Positions 44,421-53,746 of a stretch of DNA of 64,000 bases are shown here, one piece after another. The stretch's first letter is position 1; every line of letters begins with the position of its first letter. The notes beneath the pieces were generated by a model. It was not told where the DNA came from and ran no database searches. It saw only the letters and a list, made by a program, of their open reading frames with translations. This DNA is from Halarcobacter sp. (GTDB lineage: Bacteria; Campylobacterota; Campylobacteria; Campylobacterales; Arcobacteraceae), in the NCBI GenBank assembly GCA_030145305.1, contig JAQYVX010000001.1:235357-299356 (forward strand), in the 5' to 3' direction. Both the position numbers and the translations under genes were made by a program.

Positions 44421-45704
44421 ATGATGAATAGAAGAAATTTTAATAAACTACTTGCAAGTTCATTTGCACTTTCACTTACTGCTTGTAACAGTATTACTAG
44501 CATGACAAGCACTTTACCAAAAAACAAAAAAAGAGTTGTTATTGTTGGTGGTGGTTTTGGTGGAGCTACTGCTGCTAAATATTTAAAAAAATTTAGCCCT
44601 GAAACAGAAGTAATTTTAATAGAACAAAATCAAAATTATTATACTTGTCCCTTTGGAAACACTGTTATTGCAGGATTAAATGATATTAAATATATCAAAC
44701 ATGATTATAAAACTTTAGAAAGTAAATATAAAGTACAAGTTATTCATAAAAAAGTAGCAAAAGTTGAAGCTAAAACACATACTGTTATTTTAGAAAGTGG
44801 CGAAGTTATTCCTTATCACAAAGCTATTGTATCTCCTGGTATTGATTTTAAATATGAAAAAGGTTATGTGGAAGATTCAGAGAATTACTCTCCACATGCC
44901 TATAAAGCTGGAGCACAAACTATACTCTTGAAAGAACAGTTAGAAGCTATGAAAGATGGTGGAACATATGTAATGGTTGCTCCAAAAAATCCTTTTAGAT
45001 GCCCGCCTGGACCATATGAAAGAATTTCATTAGTTGCACATTATTTAAAAACTAATAAACCAAACTCAAAAATTGTTATTCTTGATCAAAAGAATAAATT
45101 TTCTAAACAAGGATTATTTCAAGAAGGTTGGGAAAAACTTTATGGGGATATGATTGATTGGAGAAGTTCAGAGTTTGGGGGCGCTGTTATTTCAGTAGAT
45201 CCAATTAAGAAAGAGATAATAACAGAAGATGAAGTTGTAAAGGCTGATGTTTTAAATTATATTCCAAATCAAAAAGCAGGCAAATTAGCCTTTGACTCTG
45301 GATTAACAAAAGGTGATTGGTGTCCTGTTTATAAAAAGACATTTGAATCAAAACTTGTAAAAGATGTTCATGTTATAGGTGATGCTGCTATTGCTACAAA
45401 GATGCCAAAATCTGGCTTTTCAGCGAATTCACAAGCAAAAATTGCCGTACTTCAAATTGCAAGAATATTAAAAAAACAAGCTATTATTAATCCTCCAAAA
45501 TTAGCAAATACTTGTTATAGTTTACTTGCTCCTAATTATGGGATTTCTGTTGCTGCTGTTTATGAAGCAAAAGAAGATATTTTTGATACAGTTCCTGGGT
45601 CTGGAGGATTAAGTCCTATGGGAGCATCTCCTAGTTTTAGAGCTACAGAAGCTGAATATGCTGTTGGTTGGTATAAAAATCAAATGGCAGATATTTTTTC
45701 TTAA
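44421..45704 (+). CDS. fccB: Flavocytochrome c sulfide dehydrogenase, FAD subunit (Tat lipoprotein)
   Basis: A 427-residue FAD enzyme oxidising sulfide to sulfur or polysulfide. The N-terminus NRRNFNKLL is a twin-arginine signal, and LTAC with C22 looks like a lipobox, so it may be a membrane-anchored lipoprotein. The FAD loop is IVGGGFGGATAAK. C76 (YYTCPFGN) fits the covalent FAD cysteine, and C194 (RCPPGPYE) and C365 (ANTCYSL) the redox disulfide of FccB. C301 is also near. Two ATGs are adjacent (44421, 44424). Confidence 0.85.
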   Translation: MMNRRNFNKLLASSFALSLTACNSITSMTSTLPKNKKRVVIVGGGFGGATAAKYLKKFSPETEVILIEQNQNYYTCPFGNTVIAGLNDIKYIKHDYKTLESKYKVQVIHKKVAKVEAKTHTVILESGEVIPYHKAIVSPGIDFKYEKGYVEDSENYSPHAYKAGAQTILLKEQLEAMKDGGTYVMVAPKNPFRCPPGPYERISLVAHYLKTNKPNSKIVILDQKNKFSKQGLFQEGWEKLYGDMIDWRSSEFGGAVISVDPIKKEIITEDEVVKADVLNYIPNQKAGKLAFDSGLTKGDWCPVYKKTFESKLVKDVHVIGDAAIATKMPKSGFSANSQAKIAVLQIARILKKQAIINPPKLANTCYSLLAPNYGISVAAVYEAKEDIFDTVPGSGGLSPMGASPSFRATEAEYAVGWYKNQMADIFS

Positions 45705-45715
45705 TAAGCTTATTG

Positions 45716-45746
45716 AATATGATACTCTTTGGAGTATCATATTTTT
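45716..45746 (+). terminator. Terminator after fccB
   Basis: A 12-base-pair stem (AATATGATACTC / GAGTATCATATT) with loop TTTG, followed by TTTGTTTG, ends the sulfide dehydrogenase operon. Confidence 0.8.
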
Positions 45747-45831
45747 GTTTGTACAAGCAAAATTTACAATATTCTTATTTGTAAATAATATAAACTAACA
45801 TTTTCTAACTATTAAAAATATTTTTCTAGAC

Positions 45832-45837
45832 TATAAT
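45832..45837 (+). promoter_or_regulatory. Putative -10 box for the SDR-led operon
   Basis: TATAAT ends 20 bases before the ATG, with AAGG between. It points to an ordinary sigma70 promoter, not to a group IV sigma-factor promoter. Confidence 0.45.
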
Positions 45838-45857
45838 TAAAATAAAAAGGCTTTAGA

Positions 45858-46619
45858 ATGAAAGCTAAAAAAATAATCTGGATTATTGGTGGAAGTAGCG
45901 GAATTGGACTTGAATTAGTTAAACTTTGCTTAGCTAATAATTACAAAGTGATTGTAAGTTCTAGAAACTGCTTAGATAATCCATCTTTACAAAATTTAAA
46001 AGATGAATATTCTGATGATATTTCACTTCTTAATTTTGATGTTTCATCAAAAAAAAATATAAAAGATATAGTAAAAAAGGCTTGGAGTATTTTCAATAAA
46101 ATTGATATTTGGTTTTATAATGCAGGAGCTTATGAAGTTATGGACATAAACTCTTGGGATATTTCCAAATTTGAACAAATGAATGAAGTAAACTATTTAG
46201 GGGTTATACGAGTTATGAATGAAATCCTACCATATTTTAAAGAACAAAAAAGTGGTCAATGGATTTGGAATTGTAGTTTATCCTCTTATTTTGGACTTCC
46301 CCAAGGAGGTGGATACTCTGCTCCAAAAGCAGCACTAGTAAACCTTGCCCAATCTTTACAACCTGAACTTGATTTGCTTAATATTAAACTTCAAATTATA
46401 AATCATGGTTTCGTAAAAACGAGATTGACTGACAAAAACAGTTTTGAAATGCCCCAATTAATGACTCCTTTATTTACCGCTAAAAAGATTCTTGAAGGAA
46501 TTGAACAATCCTACACTTTTGAAATTAGATTTCCATATTTTTTATCTTTAATTTTGAAAATATTAAGATTTTTACCATATAAATTATCTTTAAAACTTAC
46601 ACAAAAGATTTTGCCATGA
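45858..46619 (+). CDS. Short-chain dehydrogenase/reductase
   Basis: A 253-residue SDR. The cofactor loop is IIGGSSGIGLELV, NAGAYE follows, and the catalytic triad can be read as S in SLSSYFG with Y-x-x-x-K in YSAPKAA. The C-terminus (FEIRFPYFLSLILKILRFLPYKLSL) is hydrophobic and may touch the membrane. It heads the operon with the SnoaL-like and MFS genes; substrate unknown, probably lipid-related by context. Confidence 0.85.
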   Translation: MKAKKIIWIIGGSSGIGLELVKLCLANNYKVIVSSRNCLDNPSLQNLKDEYSDDISLLNFDVSSKKNIKDIVKKAWSIFNKIDIWFYNAGAYEVMDINSWDISKFEQMNEVNYLGVIRVMNEILPYFKEQKSGQWIWNCSLSSYFGLPQGGGYSAPKAALVNLAQSLQPELDLLNIKLQIINHGFVKTRLTDKNSFEMPQLMTPLFTAKKILEGIEQSYTFEIRFPYFLSLILKILRFLPYKLSLKLTQKILP

Positions 46620-47032
46620 ATGCTTTAGATTATGCTTCTTTTTTTGAAAATATAACTAATAATACTTCAATAAATGAATATGAAAAAGTTTTAGATGCAG
46701 AAGCGAAGTTTAAAGACCCTTTTCATGAGGTTGTTGGTATTGAAAAAATTTATGATATTTTTCAGGATATGTATAAAAAACTTGATAATCCTAAATTCAA
46801 AATAAAAGAAGTTATTGAGCAAGGGAATATTGCCTATATAAGATGGGACTTTGAATTTAAATTTAAAAATACAACAAAGCAAGAATCTTTTGAAGGAATT
46901 AGCAGAATTGAATTTAATAAAATAAAAGTAATATCGCATATTGATTATTGGGATACAGCAGAAAATTTATATGAAAAAATACCAATTTTATCATCTTTTA
47001 TCAAATTTATCAAAAGAAAAATTAAAAATTAG
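46616..47032 (+). CDS. SnoaL/NTF2-like protein
   Basis: A 138-residue protein of the SnoaL-like fold: initial helix, KFKDPFHEVVGIEKIYDIFQDMY, IRWDFEFKF and ISHIDYWDTAENLYEKIP. The family includes isomerases and ligand carriers. It overlaps the SDR gene by four bases (ATGA) and precedes the MFS gene by two bases. The same SDR-SnoaL pair occurs in photolyase/CFA gene clusters of other Proteobacteria. Confidence 0.8.
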   Translation: MNALDYASFFENITNNTSINEYEKVLDAEAKFKDPFHEVVGIEKIYDIFQDMYKKLDNPKFKIKEVIEQGNIAYIRWDFEFKFKNTTKQESFEGISRIEFNKIKVISHIDYWDTAENLYEKIPILSSFIKFIKRKIKN

Positions 47033-47034
47033 AT

Positions 47035-48327
47035 ATGGAAAAAAGTAGCTCAAAACTGGAAAAAAAAACTATAATAAACTATAGTTTAATAGCTATTCCT
47101 TTAGCTATTATTGGACTTCCTTTATATATTTATCTCCCTACTTTTTATACAAAAGATGTGGGTATTGATATTGGTCTTGTAGGTTTAATATTATTTATTG
47201 CAAGATTATCAGATGTCATTACCGATCCATTTTTTGGCTATTTAAGTGATAAAAGTGTTCAACATTTTAAAAGTAGAAAACCTTTAATGATTTTAGGTTC
47301 AGTTATTATAATATTTAGTTTTTACTTTTTAATTAATCCAAACCTTGAATATCCTAAATTATGGCTTTTAAGTTTTACTATTTTGATTTACATAGCTTGG
47401 AGCATGATTAATATTCCATATTTAACTTGGAGTAGTGAAATTAGTTTAAAATATGAAGATAAAACAGTTTTGAATAGTTATAGAGAGCTTTTTACAATAG
47501 TAGGTGTTTTAATAGCCTTATTAATTCCTTATGTCTTTAATGTTTCACAAAGTCCTCAAAAAACCTTGAATGTATTATTTATTTCTTTTTTAATTCTTTT
47601 CTTTCCTCTATTTTTTATAAGTTTAAAAACAATTAAAATAAAAGTAAATAAAAGTGATGAGATTAGTAGTAAATTTACTTTTAAAAATATTAAAAATATT
47701 TATAAAAATTTAGATGGACTAAAATCTTTACAAGTAGGTTATTTTTTTAATAACTTTGCAAATGCCCTACCTGCAACTCTATTTTTACTTTTTATTGAAT
47801 TATTTATAAAAGAAAAGGAAGCTAGTGGAGTTGTTTTACTTTTATATTTTCTAGCAGGAGTCATAGCCCTTCCTTTTTGGAATATCTTATCAAATAAAAT
47901 AGGCAAAAAGAAAACTTGGATATCTTCAATAATTTTAGCCTCTAGCGTTTTTATTTTTGTTCCTTTTTTAGGAGAACATGACTTAATTCCTTTTCTAATA
48001 ATAAGTCTAATTTCAGGCTTTTGTTTAGGAGCTGATATGGCAATGCCAACTGCAATACAAAGTGATTTAGCACAAAAAGCAACTGGCTTTCAAAAAAATA
48101 TTACTGGTTTTCTTTTTGGAATATGGACTATGATTACAAAACTTTCTTTAGCTTTTGCAGTTGCCTTTAGTTTTATAATATTAGAACTTTTTGAATTTAA
48201 TACTAGCAATCCAAGTAAAGAATCTTTATTTGTATTATCCTTACTTTATGGCCTAGCTCCTGTTTGCATGAAAATAATAGCTTTATTTTTCATTAATAAA
48301 TATGAAGACACTAATATAAAAATATAA
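47035..48327 (+). CDS. MFS transporter, GPH/MelB-like
   Basis: A 430-residue transporter with about 12 helices. LSDVITDPFFGYLSDKS and a later GKKKTWISS fit the glycoside-pentoside-hexuronide:cation (MelB-like) branch, and SWVxIPY-like SMINIPYLTWSSE also does. The cargo may be a lipid-like or sugar compound; lysophospholipid carriers belong to the same branch. It follows SDR and SnoaL with no gap. Confidence 0.82.
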   Translation: MEKSSSKLEKKTIINYSLIAIPLAIIGLPLYIYLPTFYTKDVGIDIGLVGLILFIARLSDVITDPFFGYLSDKSVQHFKSRKPLMILGSVIIIFSFYFLINPNLEYPKLWLLSFTILIYIAWSMINIPYLTWSSEISLKYEDKTVLNSYRELFTIVGVLIALLIPYVFNVSQSPQKTLNVLFISFLILFFPLFFISLKTIKIKVNKSDEISSKFTFKNIKNIYKNLDGLKSLQVGYFFNNFANALPATLFLLFIELFIKEKEASGVVLLLYFLAGVIALPFWNILSNKIGKKKTWISSIILASSVFIFVPFLGEHDLIPFLIISLISGFCLGADMAMPTAIQSDLAQKATGFQKNITGFLFGIWTMITKLSLAFAVAFSFIILELFEFNTSNPSKESLFVLSLLYGLAPVCMKIIALFFINKYEDTNIKI

Positions 48328-48428
48328 AAATATAAAATCATAAATAATTATGAAGAAACATATTTTCACTACAAAAATTACTTATATAAATATAAAATGA
48401 CATTTGAAGATATAACAAGGAGTTTTAT

Positions 48429-48974
48429 ATGAAATTAATTTTTACAACAATATTTATTCTTTCAATGCTTATTGCAAATACTTCCTTTGATGATATAAAA
48501 GCTCCTAAACCAGTAGATTATGTAGATGCAAAAAGTTTTAGTGGTTTATGGTATGAAATTGCAAGAACAGAAAATAGTTTTGAAAAAAATTGTGTTGGGG
48601 CAACTGTTGAATACACTCTTACACAAAAGCTTGAATACGAAGTGAAGAATAGATGTTTTAATAAAGTATTCAATGGAAATATAATCGAATACAATGGCAT
48701 TGCAAAAGCCTCAGACGGGAATATAATGTCGCAAATTGATATGACATACTTTTGGATATTCACTAAACAATATAGAATAATATATTTATCAAAAGATTAT
48801 AGCACAGCTGTTATTGTTGATAATGATATGGACTATGTATGGGTTATGAATAGAAAACCATTTATGAAAAAAGAAAACTTAGATAATATCGTTTCATTTT
48901 TATCAAATTATATGGATACTAAAGAACTCATTTTTACACCACAAAATCCAAAAGGGAAAAAGAACAATGACTAA
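48429..48974 (+). CDS. Lipocalin family protein (Blc-like)
   Basis: A 181-residue secreted lipocalin. A signal peptide covers about 1-17, and the first strand motif GLWYEIAR followed by FEKNCVGATVEYTL is the bacterial lipocalin Blc pattern. No lipobox cysteine is seen, unlike its paralogue at 54.1-54.6 kb. It likely binds a fatty acid or lysolipid. It overlaps the FAD oxidoreductase gene by eight bases. Confidence 0.85.
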   Translation: MKLIFTTIFILSMLIANTSFDDIKAPKPVDYVDAKSFSGLWYEIARTENSFEKNCVGATVEYTLTQKLEYEVKNRCFNKVFNGNIIEYNGIAKASDGNIMSQIDMTYFWIFTKQYRIIYLSKDYSTAVIVDNDMDYVWVMNRKPFMKKENLDNIVSFLSNYMDTKELIFTPQNPKGKKNND

Positions 48975-50229
48975 GAAATTAAAAATTGCCGTTTTAGGAG
49001 CAGGAATAAGTGGTCTTAGTTCAGCTTACTTATTAAGTAAAAAACACGAAGTTGACCTTTATGAAAAAGACAATCGTTTAGGGGGACATGCAAGAACTAC
49101 AATAGTAAAAGAAGAAAATAAAAACTTTGGAGTAGATACCGGATTTTTAGTATTTAATCACGCAACCTATCCTCTTCTTACAAAACTTTTTAATGAGCTT
49201 GAGGTAAAAATAGAAAACAGTGATATGAGTTTTGCTTTTTGGGATCAAAAAAACAATTTAGCTTATAATGGAGAATCATTAAAAGGAATGTTTTTTCAAA
49301 AGAAAAATATTTTCTCATATTCTCATATAAAAATGATTTTGGATATTATAAAATTTAATAAAAAGGCAAATAAAGATTTAGAAATAAATAGCTTAGATTT
49401 GAAGCTATCTTTAGGTGAGTATTTAGAAGATTATTCAAGCTATTTTAAAAATAGATATATTATTCCTATGGGTTCCTCTATTTGGTCAACGCCAAGTGAT
49501 AAAATGAATGATTTTTCTGCAAAAACTTTTCTGCAGTTTTTTAAAAACCATGGACTATTAGGAGTTGATTCCCATCATCAATGGCTAACAGTAAGTGGTG
49601 GTTCAATCAATTATGTAAATAAAATCTCAAAGCAAATCTCAGGAAAAATCATAAAAAATAGTGATGTGATAAGTGTAATAAGAGAAAAAGAAAAAGTGAT
49701 TTTAGTTCACAAAGATAATAGTAAATCAATATATGACAAAGTTATATTTGCTATGCATGCACCAGATGCTTTACAATTACTTGATGAACCAACAATTGAT
49801 GAACTTATAATTCTTTCAGCCTTTGAATATAAAGAAAATAAAGCTTTTCTTCACAATGATACAAAAACTTTATTCCCAAACAAAAAAGTTTATGCAGCAT
49901 GGAATTACAAAACAAATGCAAAAGGGGCAAAAGAAAATGACACAAAGGTAAGTTTATCTTATTGGATAAATAGATTGCAAAACTTAGATTCAAAAAAAGA
50001 GTATTTTGTATCACTAAATGAAACCCAACAACTAGAAGAAGTTATTGAAGAAATATCTTATGAACACCCACAATTTGATATAAAAGCAATTGAAGCACAA
50101 GAAAAAAGAGATGTAATAAATGGCAAAAATAATACATATTTTGCAGGAGCTTATTGGAGATATGGATTCCATGAAGATGGTTTATATTCTGCAAATACAA
50201 TTGCAGCAGAATTTGGGTGTGAATTATGA
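48967..50229 (+). CDS. FAD-dependent amine oxidase-like protein, COG2907
   Basis: A 420-residue flavoprotein with FAD loop VLGAGISGLSSAYLL, RLGGHARTT and a C-terminal FAGAYWRYGFHEDG. COG2907 members sit next to cyclopropane-fatty-acid-synthase-like genes in many bacteria. A role in desaturating or oxidising an acyl chain is proposed from that context only. It overlaps DUF1365 by four bases. Confidence 0.85.
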   Translation: MTKKLKIAVLGAGISGLSSAYLLSKKHEVDLYEKDNRLGGHARTTIVKEENKNFGVDTGFLVFNHATYPLLTKLFNELEVKIENSDMSFAFWDQKNNLAYNGESLKGMFFQKKNIFSYSHIKMILDIIKFNKKANKDLEINSLDLKLSLGEYLEDYSSYFKNRYIIPMGSSIWSTPSDKMNDFSAKTFLQFFKNHGLLGVDSHHQWLTVSGGSINYVNKISKQISGKIIKNSDVISVIREKEKVILVHKDNSKSIYDKVIFAMHAPDALQLLDEPTIDELIILSAFEYKENKAFLHNDTKTLFPNKKVYAAWNYKTNAKGAKENDTKVSLSYWINRLQNLDSKKEYFVSLNETQQLEEVIEEISYEHPQFDIKAIEAQEKRDVINGKNNTYFAGAYWRYGFHEDGLYSANTIAAEFGCEL

Positions 50230-50966
50230 GTCATAAATTTCAAGAAGGAATGATTTATCATAAAAGGTATTTTCCTAAGAAACATGATTTTGCATATAAG
50301 TTTTTTATGATTGATATTGATATGAATTCTTTTGAAAAACTTGATAACAAATATTTTTCAAAAAACAAATTTAATCTTTTTTCTTTTAATACAAAAGACC
50401 ATTTTGGGAAAAATGAAGATTTTAAAGAAAATATAAAAGAGTTATTAGAAAAATATTCTATAAAAGCTACAAAGGAAATGAGGTTTATAACTCTTCCTAG
50501 TATCTTAGCTTATGTTTTTAATCCAATAAGTGTTTTACTTCTTTTTGAAGAAAATAAACCAACTTTTATGATAGCAGAAGTTCATAATTACAATGGAGGA
50601 AGAGCTATTTATCCTCTAAAGTTAGACTCAAAGGACAAGAAACATTATAAAGGAAAGATTTTAAAAGATATGTATGTTTCTCCTTTTTTAAAAGCAGAAG
50701 GAAAATATGAATTTGATTTAACTTATGAGCATAATAAATTTTCTATTGGAATCAAGCTTTTTGAAGAAGATAAAAAAATATTAACTTCCACCTTTGTAGG
50801 AAACTCTTTAGTATTTAATGAAAAGAGTATTGTTTCACTATTTTTTAGACACACCCTACTTACTTTTTGGGTAGTTACAAGAACAATTTGGCAAAGTTTA
50901 AAACTTAAATTAAAAGGTTTAAAATGGAATAAACCAAGACCATGTGATCAAATAAAAAGGGCATAA
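50226..50966 (+). CDS. DUF1365 protein
   Basis: A 246-residue DUF1365 protein opening HKFQEGMIYHKRYFPKKHDFAYKFF and containing FNPISVLLLFE and AEVHNYNGGRAIYPL. No catalytic motif is known. It is always near COG2907 and CFA-like genes, suggesting a role in lipid modification. It ends one base before the CFA-like gene. Confidence 0.87.
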   Translation: MSHKFQEGMIYHKRYFPKKHDFAYKFFMIDIDMNSFEKLDNKYFSKNKFNLFSFNTKDHFGKNEDFKENIKELLEKYSIKATKEMRFITLPSILAYVFNPISVLLLFEENKPTFMIAEVHNYNGGRAIYPLKLDSKDKKHYKGKILKDMYVSPFLKAEGKYEFDLTYEHNKFSIGIKLFEEDKKILTSTFVGNSLVFNEKSIVSLFFRHTLLTFWVVTRTIWQSLKLKLKGLKWNKPRPCDQIKRA

Positions 50967-50967
50967 A

Positions 50968-52194
50968 ATGAAAGAATTATGGAATAAACTAGGGAATAAA
51001 TATTTTTCAAAAATCACAAAAGGAACATTAGAGGTTACATATTGTGATGGAAATACAAAAATATATGGAAATAATGAAAAACCAAAAGCAAAACTTCTTT
51101 TAAATAATGCAGATTTATTTAGAAGAATGACATTATTTGGAGATATTGGTTTTGCAGAAAGTTATATGGACAAAGATTTTGAATGTGATGATTTAACGGC
51201 ACTAATTAAAATTGCACTAATAAATTCTGATGCCCTACAAACAAAAAGTGAAGACGAAAAAAAGTTTTCTTTATACAACCTTTTTCCTCTAATTAATAAA
51301 ATTAAGCATACTATGAGAAAAAATTCTAAAACAAAGTCACAAAAAAACATACAAGAGCATTATGATTTATCAAATCAGTTTTTTAAACTTTTTTTAGATG
51401 ATACAATGATGTACTCCTCAGCAATTTTTGAAAAACCAGACGAACCACTATTTGAAGCTCAAAAAAGAAAAATAGATATTCTTGCAAAAAAATTAAACCT
51501 TAAAAAAGGTTCAAAGGTACTTGAAATTGGTTCAGGTTGGGGAGCAATGGCTATGCATTTAGTCAAAGAATATGATTGTGAAGTTACAACTTTGACTCTT
51601 TCAAAAGAGCAAAAAAAACTTTGTGAAGATAGATTTAAAGAGCATAATATTCATGAGTCAATAAATATTATGTTAAAAGATTATAGAGATATGCAAGGAG
51701 AATTTGATGCAGTTATTGCTGTTGAAATGTTTGAAGCTGTTGGACGTGAATATTTTGATGTTTTTTTTAAAAAATGTGAAGAGTTGTTAAAGCCTAGTGG
51801 AATCTTGGTAATGCAAATAATTACAATGCCTGATCAAAGATATGATGCGTATTGTAAAGGAACTGATTTTATTCAAAAATATATTTTCCCAGGAGGACAT
51901 CTTCCAAGTGTTGGAAAAATATTAGATGTAACAAGTAAAAATACTAAATTAAATCTTCTTCATATGGAAGAATATACAGAGCATTATGCAAAAACACTCA
52001 ATATTTGGAATAAGAATTTTAAGCAAAAAGTTGAATATGTAAGAGAGTTGGGTTTTGATGACTACTTTATTAGAATGTGGGAAATGTATCTATGTTATTG
52101 TGAAGCAGCTTTTCTAACAAGAAATATAAATCTAGTACAAGTAGCTTTTACTAGATACCAAAATATGTCATTAAATGAAGGATTAGTAGCATGA
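50968..52194 (+). CDS. Cyclopropane-fatty-acid-synthase-like methyltransferase
   Basis: A 408-residue SAM enzyme with VLEIGSGWGAMAMHL as SAM motif, QKNIQEHYDLSNQFFKLFLDDTMMYSSA, VEMFEAVGREY and FIQKYIFPGGHLPS, the CFA synthase pattern. It adds a methylene or methyl group to unsaturated phospholipid acyl chains. In this gene neighbourhood it may be the branch that methylates on the way to methyl or furan fatty acids instead of cyclopropanes. It overlaps DUF3833 by four bases. Confidence 0.88.
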   Translation: MKELWNKLGNKYFSKITKGTLEVTYCDGNTKIYGNNEKPKAKLLLNNADLFRRMTLFGDIGFAESYMDKDFECDDLTALIKIALINSDALQTKSEDEKKFSLYNLFPLINKIKHTMRKNSKTKSQKNIQEHYDLSNQFFKLFLDDTMMYSSAIFEKPDEPLFEAQKRKIDILAKKLNLKKGSKVLEIGSGWGAMAMHLVKEYDCEVTTLTLSKEQKKLCEDRFKEHNIHESINIMLKDYRDMQGEFDAVIAVEMFEAVGREYFDVFFKKCEELLKPSGILVMQIITMPDQRYDAYCKGTDFIQKYIFPGGHLPSVGKILDVTSKNTKLNLLHMEEYTEHYAKTLNIWNKNFKQKVEYVRELGFDDYFIRMWEMYLCYCEAAFLTRNINLVQVAFTRYQNMSLNEGLVA

Positions 52195-52721
52195 AAGAAA
52201 AAATCCTAATTTTATCAATCTTTATTTTAATATTTACAGGATGTTCTCAAATGAAAATAGAAGATTTTACAAATAAAAGCCCAGAATTTATACCTCAAGA
52301 GTATTTAAATGGACCATTACGTGCATATGGAATGGTAAAAGATAGAAGCGGAAATATTATCAAAACATTTAAAGGTGAGTTAGTAGGTTCTTGGGATGAA
52401 AATGGTGTTGGAACTTTAGATGAAAAGTTTGTTTATGATAATGGCGAAACACAAACTAGAGTTTGGACTTTAAAACCTACAGGGGCTAAGAGTTTTATAG
52501 GAACAGCAGGAGATATAGTAGGAGAAGCACAAATGATTGCAAATGGAAATACAGTAATGATAGATTATACAATGCGTGTTCCATATAATGATTCAACAAT
52601 TGATATAAATGTAAAAGATTGGCTTCATTTACAAGAAGATGGAGTAATACTAAATCATTCAAAAATGAAAAAATTTGGTTTCACAGTTGGGGAACTTGTT
52701 ATTACTATAATAAAAGATTAA
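52191..52721 (+). CDS. DUF3833 lipoprotein
   Basis: A 176-residue lipoprotein with lipobox FTGC (C18). It contains YLNGPLRAYGMVKDRSG, WTLKPTGAKSFIGTAGDIVGEA and DWLHLQEDGVILNHSKMKKFG, the DUF3833 pattern. Function unknown. It ends the plus-strand series SDR to DUF3833. Confidence 0.87.
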   Translation: MKEKILILSIFILIFTGCSQMKIEDFTNKSPEFIPQEYLNGPLRAYGMVKDRSGNIIKTFKGELVGSWDENGVGTLDEKFVYDNGETQTRVWTLKPTGAKSFIGTAGDIVGEAQMIANGNTVMIDYTMRVPYNDSTIDINVKDWLHLQEDGVILNHSKMKKFGFTVGELVITIIKD

Positions 52722-52749
52722 AATATCTTATAAACTTGTAAGAAGCTAG

Positions 52750-52896
52750 CATAAAAAATATAATAGTTCAGGATATTCAAGAGGAACACTTGGTAAAATT
52801 ATTCCTTTAAGTGCTAGAATATTAGCTATTTTAGAGCTAGTTGATAAGCTATGTAATAAAAATAAGACTAAAGAATTTTTAAAAGAAAAGCAATAA
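52750..52896 (+). pseudogene. Remnant of an HD-GYP cyclic di-GMP phosphodiesterase
   Basis: This 48-codon open stretch lacks a start codon and begins right after an in-frame TAG. It reads HKKYNSSGYSRGTLGKIIPLS, then ARILAILELVDKL, which follows the HD-GYP core HHExxxGSGYPxGLxGxxIPLxARIxAIxDxxDAL. The upstream HD part is gone and the usual tail is replaced by a short basic end and a stop. It seems a decayed gene end left between the DUF3833 gene and thiD. Confidence 0.65.
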
Positions 52897-52904
52897 GGTA
52901 AGTA

Positions 52905-53693
52905 ATGAAAGTTGTTCTAAGTATAGCAGGTAGTGATAGTAGTGGTGGAGCTGGAATTCAAGCTGATTTAAAAACATTTGAAGCCTTTGATGTTTTTGGA
53001 TGTACGGTCTTAACTGTCTTGACAGCACAAAACACTACAGGAGTAAAAAGTATTAGTACAGTTGATGCTTCTTTTGTAAAAGAACAACTAGAAATGGTAT
53101 TTGAAGATTTTGAAGTAGGTGCAATTAAAATTGGTATGTTATTTTCAAATGAAATTATTGACACAATTAGAGAGTTTATAAAAGATTTAAATATTCCAAT
53201 TGTCTTAGATCCAGTATTTATTTCAAAAGCAGGTTCAATGCTTTTAAGTCAAGATGCGATTTTAAATATGAAAACACTTTTTGATTATGCAACAATTATA
53301 ACTCCTAATCAATTTGAAGCAAAAGCACTATTTAATTATGAAAAAAATAGTAATGAAGCTATTGATAAAATTAAAAAATTAAAATGTGCAACAATTATAA
53401 AAAATGCTATTGAAATGAATAAAAATCAAGAAGAAAAAAGTATTGATACTTTATATTTGAATCAAACTATAACAAAATACGAAACTCCTTTTTTAAATTC
53501 AAGAAACACTCATGGAACAGGTTGTAGTTTTTCAAGTGCTATTGCTGCAAATCTAGCTTTAGGCAAAAGTTTAGATGAAGCAATAGAAACGTCGAATAGA
53601 TTTATATATAATGCAATAAAATATGCTCCAAACCTAGGAAAAGGAAAAGGTCCAATAGGACATAAGAAAGCTAGTTTATCTCTTCAAGATTAA
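52905..53693 (+). CDS. thiD: Hydroxymethylpyrimidine (phosphate) kinase
   Basis: A 262-residue ribokinase-fold enzyme of thiamine synthesis. SIAGSDSSGGAGIQADLKTF at the start, VLDPVFISKAG and the ATP-site HGTGCSFSSAIAANLALG are all present. AAGGTAAGTA supplies the ribosome site. It stands near the thiamine-dependent Oor operon only by distance; no other thi gene adjoins. Confidence 0.93.
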   Translation: MKVVLSIAGSDSSGGAGIQADLKTFEAFDVFGCTVLTVLTAQNTTGVKSISTVDASFVKEQLEMVFEDFEVGAIKIGMLFSNEIIDTIREFIKDLNIPIVLDPVFISKAGSMLLSQDAILNMKTLFDYATIITPNQFEAKALFNYEKNSNEAIDKIKKLKCATIIKNAIEMNKNQEEKSIDTLYLNQTITKYETPFLNSRNTHGTGCSFSSAIAANLALGKSLDEAIETSNRFIYNAIKYAPNLGKGKGPIGHKKASLSLQD

Positions 53694-53746
53694 AAAGCAT
53701 ATAAGAGAAAAGCCTAAAAAATACACTAATTTATTTAAGGAAAGAA

